DNA of 36,341 bases from Lachnospiraceae bacterium JC7 (GCA_000513555.1 ALYD01000034.1:1-36341), one strand, 5' to 3'; shown: positions 16,411 to 25,639, counted from the first letter of the stretch. Translations and numbers: made by a program. The notes: generated from the sequence alone by a model not told the origin.

Positions 16411-18738
16411 CTAATCCGCGGACTCCAGTCTGAATCCCAGCGGATATTTTCTGGGCTCTTTTTTATTGAGAAGTTCTGCACTCTCTGCTGCGGCCAGACG
16501 GAAGTCCTGCATGGTGATCTCTCTTCTGTCGTTCTGATCTATTTCCGCACGTAGCAGAGTCTTTGACCAGGTTCTGTCGAAAAGATTTCTCACATATCTT
16601 GCGTTTGTGAATTTTCCTGATTTGGTCACGTTCTCCGGCAGCTTGTCGAAATAGTTCATGATCTCCTGTTTCAGGCTGTCATCAAGGTGGAACTTATTGC
16701 GCCTCGCCATGCGTAGGAAGATCTCACCCAGTTCCTTTCTGCTGAAATCCTTGAATTCGATCTCCCCCGGCATGTATTTGTCGATGTCAGGAGCGTCCTT
16801 TCTTACCTTTTCAAGTTCTTCTCTGGTGAGAGACAGAATGACCAGAATATTTTCATTGGCCTGCATCTCTGAGATCAGTGTTTCCAGAGCCTCTTTATGG
16901 AAATCATAATCAGGCTTCTGCTTGTCTTCCTGAGCCTCGTAATCATCGTAATCCTTACCCATTTCATCCTGATCAGGAACTATCTCCTTTATCTCCGGAT
17001 AAGGCTCGTCTATAAATAGGACTGAATCAGTTGCATCCATGCAGATACTCAGAGTCTTTGGTACTGTCTCGCCGGGAACGGTTCCCATGAGGTCCTTCAT
17101 GCTGTGTTCGATGATATCGCCCTTTTTGAGTATGCCCTTCTCTCGCAGTATCTCACCCAGTATCCTGGCTATGACGGTTCTTCCCGTTCCCGGATTTCCC
17201 ACGAATCTAAGACACTTGGGCTTTCCTGCTGCTGTCATTTCTTCTATCAGAGCATCAAGCTGCTCTCTGACTTCCCTTACACCTATCATATCTGATAACT
17301 CATGCTCGGGCGCGGTGTGGTCATGGTGCCTGTTGGAAATAAGGTCATCAATATCAGTAGAGGTGATTTCCTGAAGCTGTAGAGCTCCGGTGGTTTTATC
17401 ATCTTCTTTGGATCCTGCGCTATCAGTGCTTTGTTTTGTGTCTTCTGTTCCGGTTTTTCCACTGTTTTCACCCATGGTCTTTTCCAGCTTTTTCAGAACC
17501 ATTTCCTTTACTACTTTGCTGATGGTGTTCATTCCGTAGAAACGACCGTCGGATTTTTCTTCAGCTATTCTTTTTCTGAAAAGTGCCAATGCTTCCGGCG
17601 ATATGCTGTAACCGTAACTCTTTAGCTGTGAGACCGCGGTTTCTTCAAGCAGTGTCTGGTTCAGCGGAGGCAGTGTGACCACTTCCACCGTAAATATATC
17701 TCCTATGACATCCGCCACCTGATTAAGTACCTTCTTTTCAACATAAGGGATCCTGAACACGTATCTGTACATGTCCTTCTGTCCGTAGAGGAAAAGCAGG
17801 AAGTCTCTGAATTCAGGGTCATCTATCTGTCCTACCCATGAACTTATATCGATGCAGAACATACTCGCCTCTGTCTGGGCTATGAACTGCTTCGCCATGG
17901 AGATGGGAAGTCCCACAGATCTTCCGCAGGCAAGCTGTATCTCGCAGCCTCCGAATTCTGAAGGAAGAAGATCCACATCCCGCATGAAATCAAAGAACAT
18001 GGATACTCTTGCGTTTATACCGATATCCTGCTCTGCAGAAAAGAGAAATGCCCGGTCCTCAAGTACATCAACGAATTCCTCTGTCTGGAGCACCGGTGCC
18101 AGCTTTCTCAGTCTTTCACATAAATGAATGAGACTGTCGCTGCCCTTAAGCTCTGCGATCCTTTGGAAGGCGGGAGTCATATCCTCTTTATCCTCCTTCT
18201 TTCCGCCGAAGGAAATGGGGTTCTGTCCCAGCTTTTTTTCACCCTTCTTTTTTCCTGTACTGTCCTGCTCTCTGCTCTTTTTAGAATGTTTTCCGGAGGC
18301 GGTTCCGCCCTCCTCGCCTATGGTTACTATATCTATATCTTCTTTTGGATCCTCCTCATCATCCTTTGATGAGATATCGGGAGCTGTGCGCATGCGCTTT
18401 CTGGAGGACTTTTCACTGTCGTTCTTCTTGCTTTTTACAGAGCCTGTCTCCTCCGATTCAGATAGGAGGCTGATCCTGTAATTTACTATGGCTTCCTGTA
18501 CATCGTAACTCATTTCGAAACGCTTCTCCAGGATCTGCCTGAGACAGTAGACCAGTTTCTCTTCATCAAGTTCATTTTCATCATAGATAAATGTGGTTTT
18601 GGTGACTCCCAGATACTGCACTTCCACAGGAAGCTGTTCGGTCATATCCTCCGCAATGATATTACAGGGAACGCTCATATCCTTTTCCGATACGGCGGCC
18701 AGCCATTGCTCATCGATGAAAATAGTTAATGCTCTCAT
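16411..18738 (-). CDS. CbbX/SpoVK-like AAA protein with altered nucleotide-binding motifs
   Basis: This is a 775-residue cytoplasmic protein. Residues 1-95 form a small domain I do not recognise. About 96-190 is a charged Ser/Lys/Asp/Glu linker. About 195-420 resembles a worn-down AAA module with a lid (SDGRFYGMNTISKVV) but no P-loop. A second acidic/polar linker follows, then a CbbX/SpoVK-type AAA module (about 480-775). Its Walker A reads GNPGTGRT, with Arg520 (codon AGA) where lysine is normal. Walker B (VLFIDE, 573-578) is intact. An Asp/Glu-rich insert follows at 583-612. The NPGLxSRF arginine-finger segment of relatives is replaced by APDIDKYMP. The sensor region NARYVRNLF (712-720) is kept. 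GGAGG lies five bases before the ATG. It is 13 bases behind the surface protein gene, so co-transcribed. Function unknown; ATP binding without efficient hydrolysis is possible. Confidence 0.75.
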   Translation of the reverse strand: MRALTIFIDEQWLAAVSEKDMSVPCNIIAEDMTEQLPVEVQYLGVTKTTFIYDENELDEEKLVYCLRQILEKRFEMSYDVQEAIVNYRISLLSESEETGSVKSKKNDSEKSSRKRMRTAPDISSKDDEEDPKEDIDIVTIGEEGGTASGKHSKKSREQDSTGKKKGEKKLGQNPISFGGKKEDKEDMTPAFQRIAELKGSDSLIHLCERLRKLAPVLQTEEFVDVLEDRAFLFSAEQDIGINARVSMFFDFMRDVDLLPSEFGGCEIQLACGRSVGLPISMAKQFIAQTEASMFCIDISSWVGQIDDPEFRDFLLFLYGQKDMYRYVFRIPYVEKKVLNQVADVIGDIFTVEVVTLPPLNQTLLEETAVSQLKSYGYSISPEALALFRKRIAEEKSDGRFYGMNTISKVVKEMVLKKLEKTMGENSGKTGTEDTKQSTDSAGSKEDDKTTGALQLQEITSTDIDDLISNRHHDHTAPEHELSDMIGVREVREQLDALIEEMTAAGKPKCLRFVGNPGTGRTVIARILGEILREKGILKKGDIIEHSMKDLMGTVPGETVPKTLSICMDATDSVLFIDEPYPEIKEIVPDQDEMGKDYDDYEAQEDKQKPDYDFHKEALETLISEMQANENILVILSLTREELEKVRKDAPDIDKYMPGEIEFKDFSRKELGEIFLRMARRNKFHLDDSLKQEIMNYFDKLPENVTKSGKFTNARYVRNLFDRTWSKTLLRAEIDQNDRREITMQDFRLAAAESAELLNKKEPRKYPLGFRLESAD

Positions 18739-18751
18739 GTGTCCTCCTTTC

Positions 18752-19546
18752 TCAGCCTATCTTCATAAGCTGTCCGGCGAGTATTCCGTCATAGTCGTAA
18801 TAAACTATGGAGTTGTATCCGTAAAACAGCAGATAATCGCTGTTTTTTCCCTTTTGGGGTTTCCACATGGTGACGCCGCTGTGGAAGGTGTTGAGTCCTT
18901 CGTATTCATAATCAGAGGTGGTAGCTCCTTCATCGTCGCTGATAGTGACACTTAACTCCGTCACTGATTTTTGGATAACAGTCACTGTGAGATACTTCTG
19001 TACGGTCACAGTCTTTGTCACGTCTTTTGTCCCGGTTTTTGTTGCAACTTTCCCGGCATTCCTTATCTCGGTGGTAGTGATAAGCCCCGAATATATACCG
19101 TCGAAACTGTCCCCATGTGTCATGGCGGCTCTCTGTATCGCCGCAGCCACAGCATTCTGATCGTATGCCATACGGTGCATGACCATCCCGTCCACTGTCC
19201 ACTGTCCCATTGAGTTTACTGTCTTGCCGTCAGGCGTCATGCCGTTTGTGAGATATGCATTTGACCTTATCATATAATATCTCTCTGCCACTCCGTCACA
19301 GTCCGGGTCTATCCATGCCCAGGAGCCCTTCGCATTTTCGATTTCCTGAAGAGTCATAGAGGATGCCTCTATTCCGTAAGCCCCGGAGGAAGATCCGGGC
19401 TGGCTGTCGTAAGTGTAGGCAGTGCCGTCTGAGGTGTAATAAGGTGTCACACCCCTGCCTGCGACGGTATAGGCATACGTCAATGCCGGTTTTACAGAAA
19501 CAAGAGCAGTTATGATTAGTGCGGTTTGTAATATTCTTTTGTTCAT
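18752..19546 (-). CDS. secreted protein with cell-wall-binding-like repeat region
   Basis: The protein has 264 residues and a signal peptide at 1-25 (short basic start, hydrophobic core, cleavage near TYA). Residues about 70-125 (GSWAWIDPDCDGVAERYYMI, later DGKTVNSMGQWTVDG) resemble the choline/cell-wall-binding repeats common in Lachnospiraceae surface proteins. A Thr/Lys/Val-rich beta stretch (TKTGTKDVTKTVTVQKYLTV) follows, then a compact C-terminal region (residues about 210-264) rich in Tyr and Gly. I recognise no catalytic domain. It lies 40 bases after the HD-GYP sensor gene and 13 before the AAA gene. AGGAG is 12 bases before the ATG, rather far. A surface or envelope role is inferred. 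Confidence 0.7.
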   Translation of the reverse strand: MNKRILQTALIITALVSVKPALTYAYTVAGRGVTPYYTSDGTAYTYDSQPGSSSGAYGIEASSMTLQEIENAKGSWAWIDPDCDGVAERYYMIRSNAYLTNGMTPDGKTVNSMGQWTVDGMVMHRMAYDQNAVAAAIQRAAMTHGDSFDGIYSGLITTTEIRNAGKVATKTGTKDVTKTVTVQKYLTVTVIQKSVTELSVTISDDEGATTSDYEYEGLNTFHSGVTMWKPQKGKNSDYLLFYGYNSIVYYDYDGILAGQLMKIG

Positions 19547-19586
19547 ATATCTATTTTACTCCTAATACGGATGACATGATGTGGGA

Positions 19587-22500
19587 TTATTTTTTAATGT
19601 TTACGATATCTTCTGTGCTTCCGCCGCCGTCATCATCAGGATCACGGAATTCCCCCTTCTCCACAAGCCTCAGGAAGGCATCCACCACATCGCTTGTGAG
19701 CTGGGTTCCGGAAACCTCCTTAATTATGGATACTACCTTTTCGAAATTCATGCGGTTTCTGTAGGGACGCTTTGAGTACATGGCATCAAAGCAGTCTGCG
19801 ACCGCTATTACCTGGGCGACTCTCGGGATCTCTTCACCCTTCAGGTGGTTAGGATATCCCTTGCCGTCAGGCCTTTCGTGATGCGCCTGTGCACCGATGG
19901 AAAGCTCCGGCATGATGCTGATATCCTTCAGAGCTTCGTAACCCTTGATGGTATGTGACTGTATGATCTCAAATTCCTCATCGGTGAGTTTGCCCGACTT
20001 ATTCAGTACTTTGGACGGCACGCCTATCTTTCCGATATCATGGAGGAGAGCTATACGGTAGTACTTATGGACTGTTTCTTCGTCATATCCGAGCTCTCTC
20101 GCCAGCATGGCAGTATAATGTGCCACTCGGGTGGAGTGACCGTTTGTATAACGGTCCTTCATATCGATCACCTTCGCAAAAGCTTCTGTGATCTCCTCTA
20201 CAAGGATCATGGTTTCCTGATTCTTCTTCTCCAGCGCCAGCATCTTTTTCCGGATATACAGCCTTATGGAAAGCACCAGGACCGTTGTTATGGCTGCAAG
20301 GAAAAGAATGTAGAACCATGGTTCTTCGTAATAGGCTTTTCTCTTGGTTATCTGTATGGATACTTCCTTATCTCCCCGGCCCATGGAATCCCGGATATGC
20401 ATTATGAAATTGTAGGTTCCGCCTCTCAGATTCGTATAGTCGACCGGTACCAGCTCGCTTCTGTCTACGGTTTTGCCGTTCATATCGAAGCCGTCAAGCT
20501 GGTAGGTGACCTTCGGATTTATGAGGGAATAGTTATATACAAAACTGTTTACAGTGATCTTGTGGGTGTCAGACGGCAGTGTGAAGCTTCCGTTCTTATC
20601 AGGGTAAAGTCTTACACCGTCGGCATCTATGAAAGGTACCGATGCTTTCAGGTCGGAGACATTTTCAAAGGGGGTGTCAATGTTCACTTTCACCACACAT
20701 TGTGATGATGCGATGTAAAGATCCCCTTCTTGTGTGAGCTCGCTATAGGAATTGGCAGTGGCAATGGACTGAAGACCGCTATCCAGACCGTAATACACCG
20801 GATTCATATCCACGTTTTTGACCAGATCCTCAGTAGGTACCACATAGATCCCGTTGCTGGCAAGAACCCACATATCTCCATTGTGGTTCTCGTACATATC
20901 GTAGTTGTTGGAATACGGGAAGTTATTTACGGTATGTATTTCGTAGTCTTCGGTCAGATAAGATATGGAATTACTGGTTACCAGCCAGTAAAGCTTTCTC
21001 CTGTCATCGCGTTTTATGCGCATGATGATTCCTGAGCTGAGTCCGTCACTGGTGGATATATGTCTGGTTTCTCCGTCTTTGATAATGAAAATGCCTGCTC
21101 CGTTTGAACCAAGAAGGATCTCATCATGGAATCCCTGAACAACAGAAAGGTTCTCGGAGATACTGATACCGGAACGTCTGTTGTACTTCTCTGCGACCTT
21201 ATCATCCCTTATAACGCTGATACCCCCTGTATTCACTACCAACATGGAACCGTCTTTCTGTTCATAGCAGGTACGTATCCTGCCGGACATGAGTCCGTCT
21301 TTTTCAGTAAAGGCCAGTAGCTCTCCGTCATCATAGCGGAGAAGTCCGTCACTGCACCATGTGGAGATCCAGAGCCTGTTCCTGCTGTCGCGGATGATGG
21401 AACGGATACGGATATCACGAAGATACTCAATAAGATCATCTGTTTTGAGATCATCACCGGAGGCTGTAGCTGCCTTTTTAAGAGGAACGGATGTTACAGG
21501 ACCTGACGGACCGAGAACTGTCAGACCTGCATCCGAGCCTACGAACAGTAATCCATCATGAAGACATGTGCTGTTCACTACAGCAGACGGGATCTCATAT
21601 GACTCGAAAAGGTCAGAGAACTGGTTCGGTACTATCTTCATGACACCCTGTCTTGAAGAAGTGAACCAGAGGTTGCCTGAATAATCTGTGATCATATTCT
21701 CTACAGAATATTTAAGAGGAAGGTTCTGGGTCGTTTTTACCTTTCCTTTTTCGATCACTCCTATACCGTTTTCCGTACAGAGCCAGAGCTTTCCACTGAT
21801 ATATTCCATACTTGCAGTACCGAACAGCGGTGAAATGTTATAGGTCGATCTCTTCTTTGCTATGGTTTTTATATCTCCATAGTAAACAGTGGATCCGTCC
21901 GTACCCAGATAGATATGACCCGGGTTGTTTTCATCCGGCAAGACATAAGTAAGTCCTTCGAAGCCGCTTTTTTCGTGGCTAATGTAATCAATCACCTTTC
22001 CGTCTTTAACGCTGAAGATATCATCTGTATCCGTCACCCCGTAGAGGAAACCATTTGAGCCGCGTCTCAGCTTTTCGATGGCGCTTTCCGATATCCGCTC
22101 ATCCTCCAGATAATGCAGAGACAGATCCTCTCCTATCATGGCTATTCCGGAGTCTGTTGATGCATATATATTTCCGTGATCGTCTTCGGAGATAGACATT
22201 ATCCTAAGGTACTTCAGCCCTTCGGCTTCTCCCCACTGATGGATCTTTTCGTTTTCAAGCATAGCGAGCCCCGAATCGTTGGTACCGACCCAAAGTCTTT
22301 CGCTGCTGTCCACAAACAGACTTGTGACGCTGGATATGCCTGTGGTGGAGTCCATACGTACAAAGGTATTGCCGTCATAGCGGATGAGACCGCTGTAACT
22401 TCCTATCCAGATGAAGCCTTCACTTGTTTCTGCGATGGTATTGGCTTCGGATGTGGGAAGGCCGTTGGTGTTGTTATAAAGAACGGCAGAGAACTCCTGA

Positions 22501-22664
22501 TTTATACCAAGGGGATCTACAGAGGGAGTTTGTGTGATGGTACCACTCTCGCTGAAGGAGTGCTGGCCTGAAGATGCAAAGGCGGAAAAGGCCGCAGTAA
22601 TACAGATAAAAAGATATATAGTAAAAAAAAGGATAAGATTCCTTGCTGGCGGATATTTTTTCAT
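19587..22664 (-). CDS. transmembrane propeller sensor with HD-GYP c-di-GMP phosphodiesterase domain
   Basis: The start at 22664 has GGAGATCAGCC before it and gives 1025 residues. After a signal anchor (about 10-32) comes a periplasmic-type sensor of two-component-regulator propeller repeats (for example GFIWIGSYSGLIRYDG, then RLWVGTNDSGLAML). A Y_Y_Y domain follows (VTYQLDGFDMNGK, then NLRGGTYNF). One membrane span lies at about 784-804, with a short coiled linker after it. The C-terminal HD-GYP domain has HD at about 875-876 (LLHDIGKIGVP) and HHERPDGKGYP with GYP at about 936-938, so hydrolysis of c-di-GMP is expected. This is the layout of hybrid propeller sensors with phosphodiesterase in place of a kinase. 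It heads the three-gene cluster with the surface and AAA proteins. Confidence 0.93.
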   Translation of the reverse strand: MKKYPPARNLILFFTIYLFICITAAFSAFASSGQHSFSESGTITQTPSVDPLGINQEFSAVLYNNTNGLPTSEANTIAETSEGFIWIGSYSGLIRYDGNTFVRMDSTTGISSVTSLFVDSSERLWVGTNDSGLAMLENEKIHQWGEAEGLKYLRIMSISEDDHGNIYASTDSGIAMIGEDLSLHYLEDERISESAIEKLRRGSNGFLYGVTDTDDIFSVKDGKVIDYISHEKSGFEGLTYVLPDENNPGHIYLGTDGSTVYYGDIKTIAKKRSTYNISPLFGTASMEYISGKLWLCTENGIGVIEKGKVKTTQNLPLKYSVENMITDYSGNLWFTSSRQGVMKIVPNQFSDLFESYEIPSAVVNSTCLHDGLLFVGSDAGLTVLGPSGPVTSVPLKKAATASGDDLKTDDLIEYLRDIRIRSIIRDSRNRLWISTWCSDGLLRYDDGELLAFTEKDGLMSGRIRTCYEQKDGSMLVVNTGGISVIRDDKVAEKYNRRSGISISENLSVVQGFHDEILLGSNGAGIFIIKDGETRHISTSDGLSSGIIMRIKRDDRRKLYWLVTSNSISYLTEDYEIHTVNNFPYSNNYDMYENHNGDMWVLASNGIYVVPTEDLVKNVDMNPVYYGLDSGLQSIATANSYSELTQEGDLYIASSQCVVKVNIDTPFENVSDLKASVPFIDADGVRLYPDKNGSFTLPSDTHKITVNSFVYNYSLINPKVTYQLDGFDMNGKTVDRSELVPVDYTNLRGGTYNFIMHIRDSMGRGDKEVSIQITKRKAYYEEPWFYILFLAAITTVLVLSIRLYIRKKMLALEKKNQETMILVEEITEAFAKVIDMKDRYTNGHSTRVAHYTAMLARELGYDEETVHKYYRIALLHDIGKIGVPSKVLNKSGKLTDEEFEIIQSHTIKGYEALKDISIMPELSIGAQAHHERPDGKGYPNHLKGEEIPRVAQVIAVADCFDAMYSKRPYRNRMNFEKVVSIIKEVSGTQLTSDVVDAFLRLVEKGEFRDPDDDGGGSTEDIVNIKK

Positions 22665-22890
22665 GGCTGATCTCCTTTTTGCATAATACAATCAGTTACT
22701 CAGCTAATGTAAAAGAAGTTATAGTACATTAATTACGTCGACTATTATCTGACTTTAATTATAATTTTTTCACAGGAATAAAGGATATGATGAATTGAAG
22801 TCTGCGTCATTTCTGACGGAATTTTCGGTGTAAATTCCAAAAAGTGGTGTAATTCCTTCTGAAATAGCGGAATGATAAGAGAAGAGAAAA
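22665..22890. promoter_or_regulatory. upstream region of the HD-GYP operon with direct repeats
   Basis: No gene is seen. Two near-identical direct repeats, GGTGTAAATTCC (22827-22838) and GGTGTAATTCC (22846-22856), lie 19 bases apart, about two helical turns. A perfect CGTCA-N4-TGACG palindrome lies at 22805-22818, and GGAATT/AATTCC brackets the first repeat. A regulator site for the HD-GYP operon is an inference; I could not assign a convincing -35/-10 pair. Confidence 0.35.
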
Positions 22891-22946
22891 GAAAAAGGCG
22901 AAAACCGCGGGATTCCTTAGGAACTACGGGTCTTCGCCACTGTTTT
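22891..22946 (-). terminator. tRNA-Leu terminator
   Basis: On the minus strand the hairpin runs from GTGGCGAAGACCCG to CGCGGTTTTCGCC with an inner CCTAAGG, then TTTTTCTTTTC. The stem base matches the tmRNA terminator. Confidence 0.8.
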
Positions 22947-22952
22947 TTATTA

Positions 22953-23033
22953 TGGGGTCGAAGGGACTTGAACCCTCACGTCATGGACACAGGAACCTAA
23001 ATCCTGCGCGTCTGCCAATTCCGCCACAACCCC
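22953..23033 (-). tRNA. tRNA-Leu (UAG)
   Basis: The acceptor GGGGTTG pairs with CGACCCC (one T.G). The anticodon stem-loop CAGGA-TTTAGGT-TCCTG gives anticodon TAG. The T-arm is GGGTTCAAGTCCC. CCA is not encoded. Confidence 0.95.
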
Positions 23034-23073
23034 CTGCGATGAAAAAAGGCGGATAACCTCATTCATCAGCGCC

Positions 23074-23087
23074 ATTATATAATAGCA
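23074..23087 (-). promoter_or_regulatory. probable tRNA-Leu promoter -10 region
   Basis: An extended -10 (TGCTATTAT) overlaps a second box TATAAT. I see no good -35. The leader that follows holds a short GGCG/CGCC hairpin before TTTTTT. Confidence 0.4.
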
Positions 23088-23208
23088 AATGACTGTAAGA
23101 TAATCCACCCTAAAATATACTCTTTATTATCTGATATGCACTATCGGGCCGCTTTATGTACTGTATTCGAGCCTTCATCCTGCATCCGCATTTCAGACTG
23201 CCCGCACC

Positions 23209-24921
23209 TCAGATGATCTTCTCACTTTTGTAGATACGGCTGTATTTCTTTTCAAAGTCCATTATAGAAACAGGCTTTGAGTAAAGGTATCCCTGATATA
23301 CATCACAGCCCATGGAGTTCAGTTCCTCGAACTGCTGGGAGGTTTCCACACCCTCTGTGACTGTGCTCATACCGAGACGCTTGGCCATATATATAACAGA
23401 ATCAAGTATTATCCTGCTTCTGTCCTCGTTCTCTGACTTGCGAAGGAATCCCATATCGATCTTAACTACATCAGCTCTTATATCCTTCAGCATGTTAAGT
23501 GATGAATAACCGCTTCCGAAGTCATCGATCTCGATGATGAACCCGTCCTCCTTGAGACGAAGTATCATATCGCTTACAGTTGCCGGATTACGCATTATGG
23601 CAGTTTCTGTTATCTCCAGATGGAGCTTGGACGGGTCAATGTCATATTTCTTTGCGAGACCGGTTATGACCTCGTAAACGTCCATGAATTCCATGTCTCT
23701 CGGAGAGATATTGACAGAGATATACAGATCTCTGAATTCCGTATGTTTCCATTCTCTGAGCTTTATGGCAGCCAGCTCCCACACGTAAGCGTCGAGATGG
23801 CTGATAAGGTTTGACTTCTCGAGAACCGGGATAAAAGCGTTTGGAGGAATGACTGTGTTATCATCCTTTTTCCATCTGACCAATGCCTCGCAGCCTATAA
23901 GCTCCTCATGGTGATTTACCTGTGGCTGGAGATATATCCTGAACTCTCCGTTCTTGAGAGCGGACTCGAAATGAGTAACTACTATCTTCTCTGTGATGGC
24001 CTGCTTCATCATTTCAGGGTCATAAAATGCGAATGTCACAGGATCCTCTGACTTGATGGAATTAAGAGCTATCATGGCTCTGTCGCACATGGCGCTTACG
24101 TCATCCATCATCGTATCCATCTTGTAGACACCTGCCTGAAGACGAAGGGTCTGCTTTTCTGAAGCGATCTGGCTGCGGATAAGGTTTATCATGCTGTGAT
24201 ACATGGCCTTATCGAAATTTTTTTCCGGAACCAGGATGGCGAACTTATCGGCATAAAGTCTTCCGTAGATATCATCGGCATACATAAGTGACTTGATGAT
24301 GCGGCCGGTAGTCTTAAGTATGGAATCTCCGAATTTATCGCCATGTATCTGGTTTATGAGCTTGAAATCTCTGATATTGGTAATGATGAGATAATGTGCT
24401 CCTCTGTCGTTTTTATGACGGTTGCGGTACTCTTCCACCACATGACAGAAACCCTCACGATTCAGAAGTCCTGTCAGAGGATCATGCATCTGTCTGTATC
24501 TTACTCCGGCCTTTCCTGAAGAACTGGGAACACACTCATCTATGATATATATGGAATTTCTTAACTTGCCTTCGGAAGTATGTATACGCTGACATGTGAT
24601 GTCGTAGACCTTCTCTCCGTCGAGGGCCTCATATACCTGGCACCAGTTGGAATACTCAAGATGCTTTGAGTATGTCTCTATCCAGTCGAAAAATACTCTT
24701 TCCAGACTGTCGCTGCTGGTGACGTTGAACATCTCGAAGGCTCTTGTATTTGCATATGTGAGACGGTTCTTTTCATCAAAACATACAAGTGTGAGATTAC
24801 TGGACTTAATAGCCTGCTGTAATAATCCTACAAGCTTATCATTTGTTAATGCGGTATCCGTAAATGAATCTCTATATCCTATTAGATTTCCAAAGCGAAA
24901 GTAAGCATCGTCGTTGAACAT
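23209..24921 (-). CDS. PAS-GGDEF-EAL protein, probable c-di-GMP phosphodiesterase
   Basis: This 570-residue cytoplasmic protein has a PAS-like domain (about 25-130: NLTLVCFDEKNRLTYANTRAFEMF), then a GGDEF domain (about 145-300) whose active-site loop reads YADKF at 223-227, so cyclase activity is very unlikely. The EAL domain (about 310-560) has the intact catalytic set: EALVRW (345-350), the NISPRD segment, ETE in LEITET, DDFGSGYSSL (466-475), VKID, and EGVET (523-527). The expected activity is hydrolysis of c-di-GMP to pGpG, with the degenerate GGDEF as a possible GTP sensor, as known in relatives. AGGAAGAG precedes the ATG. It stands alone between tRNA genes. Confidence 0.92.
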   Translation of the reverse strand: MFNDDAYFRFGNLIGYRDSFTDTALTNDKLVGLLQQAIKSSNLTLVCFDEKNRLTYANTRAFEMFNVTSSDSLERVFFDWIETYSKHLEYSNWCQVYEALDGEKVYDITCQRIHTSEGKLRNSIYIIDECVPSSSGKAGVRYRQMHDPLTGLLNREGFCHVVEEYRNRHKNDRGAHYLIITNIRDFKLINQIHGDKFGDSILKTTGRIIKSLMYADDIYGRLYADKFAILVPEKNFDKAMYHSMINLIRSQIASEKQTLRLQAGVYKMDTMMDDVSAMCDRAMIALNSIKSEDPVTFAFYDPEMMKQAITEKIVVTHFESALKNGEFRIYLQPQVNHHEELIGCEALVRWKKDDNTVIPPNAFIPVLEKSNLISHLDAYVWELAAIKLREWKHTEFRDLYISVNISPRDMEFMDVYEVITGLAKKYDIDPSKLHLEITETAIMRNPATVSDMILRLKEDGFIIEIDDFGSGYSSLNMLKDIRADVVKIDMGFLRKSENEDRSRIILDSVIYMAKRLGMSTVTEGVETSQQFEELNSMGCDVYQGYLYSKPVSIMDFEKKYSRIYKSEKII

Positions 24922-25208
24922 AAAAACTCTTCCTGTTCCTGTAATAGTACACGTTGTTTTAATATAGCATACGCACTTGTATATATCTATAAATAACTCG
25001 TTACTGCTGAATTAAAAACTCAATTACATTTCATTGATATTTCGTAAAAAATAATATACTACATTATTTACTAAAATTAAATCCATGAAAAACTTAAAAA
25101 ATTAATTTTTTGATATGAAAGACATAAGCCTTTCTCATGTCTGATCTCTATCATCGGGGAATTGCCTTCGGGAAAAACCGTGAAGAAGGATGTGAAAAAG
25201 TCCCGGAA
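24922..25208. other. AT-rich intergenic region before the EAL gene
   Basis: It contains an extended -10 (TGCTATATT, minus strand, about 24964-24972) about 45 bases before the EAL gene, without a clear -35. There is a weak AGACAT/ATGTCT hairpin near 25119-25142. I see nothing else of note. Confidence 0.4.
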
Positions 25209-25240
25209 AATAAAAAAAGATGTAACCAAACGTTACACCG
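25209..25240 (-). terminator. terminator of the tRNA cluster
   Basis: GTGTAAC, loop GTTTG, GTTACAT is followed by CTTTTTTT on the minus strand, about 25 bases past tRNA-Lys. Confidence 0.8.
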
Positions 25241-25263
25241 GAACTTCCAAAAAATATAAAAGA

Positions 25264-25336
25264 TGAGGCTGACGGGATTCGAACTCGCGACAACTTGATT
25301 AAAAGTCAAGTGCTCTACCGACTGAGCTACAGCCTC
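25264..25336 (-). tRNA. tRNA-Lys (UUU)
   Basis: Acceptor GAGGCTG/CAGCCTC; anticodon stem-loop CTTGA-CTTTTAA-TCAAG gives TTT; T-arm GCGAGTTCGAATCCCGT. Last gene of the four-tRNA cluster. Confidence 0.95.
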
Positions 25337-25341
25337 ATAAA

Positions 25342-25413
25342 CAGGGCCAGTTGGATTCGAACCAACGAATGCAGGCGTCAAAGGCCTGTGCCTTACCGCT
25401 TGGCGATAGCCCC
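25342..25413 (-). tRNA. tRNA-Gln (UUG)
   Basis: Acceptor GGGGCTA/TGGCCCT with wobble pairs; anticodon stem-loop CAGGC-CTTTGAC-GCCTG gives TTG; T-arm GTTGGTTCGAATCCAAC; discriminator G. Confidence 0.94.
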
Positions 25414-25433
25414 ACTTTAGCCTGCTGGCTAAG

Positions 25434-25508
25434 GGTGGGTACCGGAACTCGAATCCGGGATCTCCAGAACCACAATCTGGCGCGATAACCAACTACGCTA
25501 TACCCACC
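25434..25508 (-). tRNA. tRNA-His (GUG)
   Basis: Anticodon stem-loop CCAGA-TTGTGGT-TCTGG gives GTG; acceptor GTGGGTA/TACCCAC with the extra 5' G (position -1) opposite discriminator C, the histidine identity mark. Confidence 0.95.
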
Positions 25509-25565
25509 ATATTACGGCCGCCTTAGCGAACCTTTGTTGTCATCCTCTTTCTCTCGAAAGAGAAA

Positions 25566-25639
<74 letters not shown>

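Noticed and set aside
19587..22664. Histidine kinase assignment for the propeller sensor
   Set aside because: Propeller/Y_Y_Y sensors often end in a kinase, but here the cytoplasmic part is clearly HD-GYP, with no HATPase motifs.
25151..25492. Minus-strand frame of 113 codons
   Set aside because: It covers three tRNA genes and their terminator; translation is implausible.
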